Assembly (NCBI GenBank): GCA_001929475.1
Contig: LXFE01000126.1
Location: forward strand, 62,001-126,000
Source of the DNA: Neolecta irregularis DAH-3
Taxonomy: Eukaryota > Ascomycota > Neolectomycetes > Neolectales > Neolectaceae
DNA length: 64,000 bases
Reading direction: 5' to 3'
Shown here: positions 61,639 to 64,000 of the stretch, piece by piece
Numbering within the stretch: position 1 is the stretch's first letter
How the letters are laid out: every line of letters begins with the position of its first letter
Position numbers and translations under genes: made by a program
The notes under the pieces: model-generated
What the model saw: only the letters and a program-made list of their open reading frames with translations
What the model was told of the DNA's origin: nothing
Databases searched by the model: none

Positions 61639-64000
<2,362 letters not shown>

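Overview
The window is nuclear DNA of an ascomycete fungus. Evidence for this: protein-coding genes on both strands are broken by very many short spliceosomal introns (I infer well over 100; most are 31-45 nt, the shortest 25 nt). Branch sites are of the CTAAC/CTGAC/CTAAT type close to the acceptor. There is a fused ADE5,7 purine gene, an Ssh4-type Rsp5 adaptor, an MBF-type APSES transcription factor and an Spc24 gene. Ribosomal protein eL28, which budding yeast lacks, is present, and FIS1 begins like that of filamentous ascomycetes. This points to Pezizomycotina or Taphrinomycotina rather than a Saccharomyces relative; the sequence alone does not settle the class. No tRNA, rRNA, transposon, CRISPR array or viral element was seen.

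Layout. 0-2.4 kb: 3'-truncated UTP10 (-). 2.6-5.5 kb: SUMO E3 ligase and TRS33 (+). 5.7-8.5 kb: peroxisomal malate dehydrogenase and an SLC35F-type transporter (-). 8.8-24.1 kb: the giant midasin gene MDN1 (-). 24.3-26.3 kb: eL28 and a UBX protein (-). 26.4-29.7 kb: SSH4 and a peptide transporter (+). 29.9-31.5 kb: delta-COP (-). 31.9-36.9 kb: a NIPA-type transporter, eIF5A and VPS52 (+). 37.2-44.2 kb: a SAP-like multi-spanning membrane protein, glutaminyl-tRNA synthetase, an MBP1/Res-type factor and IMP2 (-). 44.3-47.4 kb: PMS1 (+). 47.4-50.1 kb: ADE5,7 (-). 50.3-51.4 kb: THR1 (+). 51.5-52.7 kb: an unrecognised small gene and RPC19 (-). 52.8-55.9 kb: NAD kinase and END3 (+). 56.1-58.2 kb: a RING-H2 ligase and FIS1 (-). 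58.3-59.0 kb: SPC24 (+). 59.1-61.6 kb: a fasciclin-domain membrane protein (-). 61.6 kb to the edge: SPB1 (+).

The genes are unrelated housekeeping genes, but ribosome production recurs: UTP10 (90S particle), MDN1 (60S remodelling), SPB1 (rRNA methylation), RPC19 (Pol I/III), eL28 and eIF5A. Membrane traffic also recurs: TRS33, RET2, VPS52, END3, SSH4. The genome is compact. Several divergent pairs have start codons under 100 bp apart, and PMS1 and ADE5,7 converge with 9 bp between stop codons.

The most unusual signal is in gene structure, not gene content. The malate dehydrogenase gene needs a 5-nt microexon to restore its NAD-binding loop. At least four introns appear to be GC-AG, one END3 intron is only 25 nt, and RET2 seems to splice directly after its start codon. 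Exon joins were inferred by eye from reading frame and family conservation. For several genes I confirmed that exon lengths sum to a multiple of three: MDH3 331 aa, THR1 357, PTR2 569, NIPA 383, END3 405, the UBX protein 410, RPC19 133, eL28 151, eIF5A 155, FIS1 154, SPC24 212, IMP2 195, TRS33 201, SLC35F 365.
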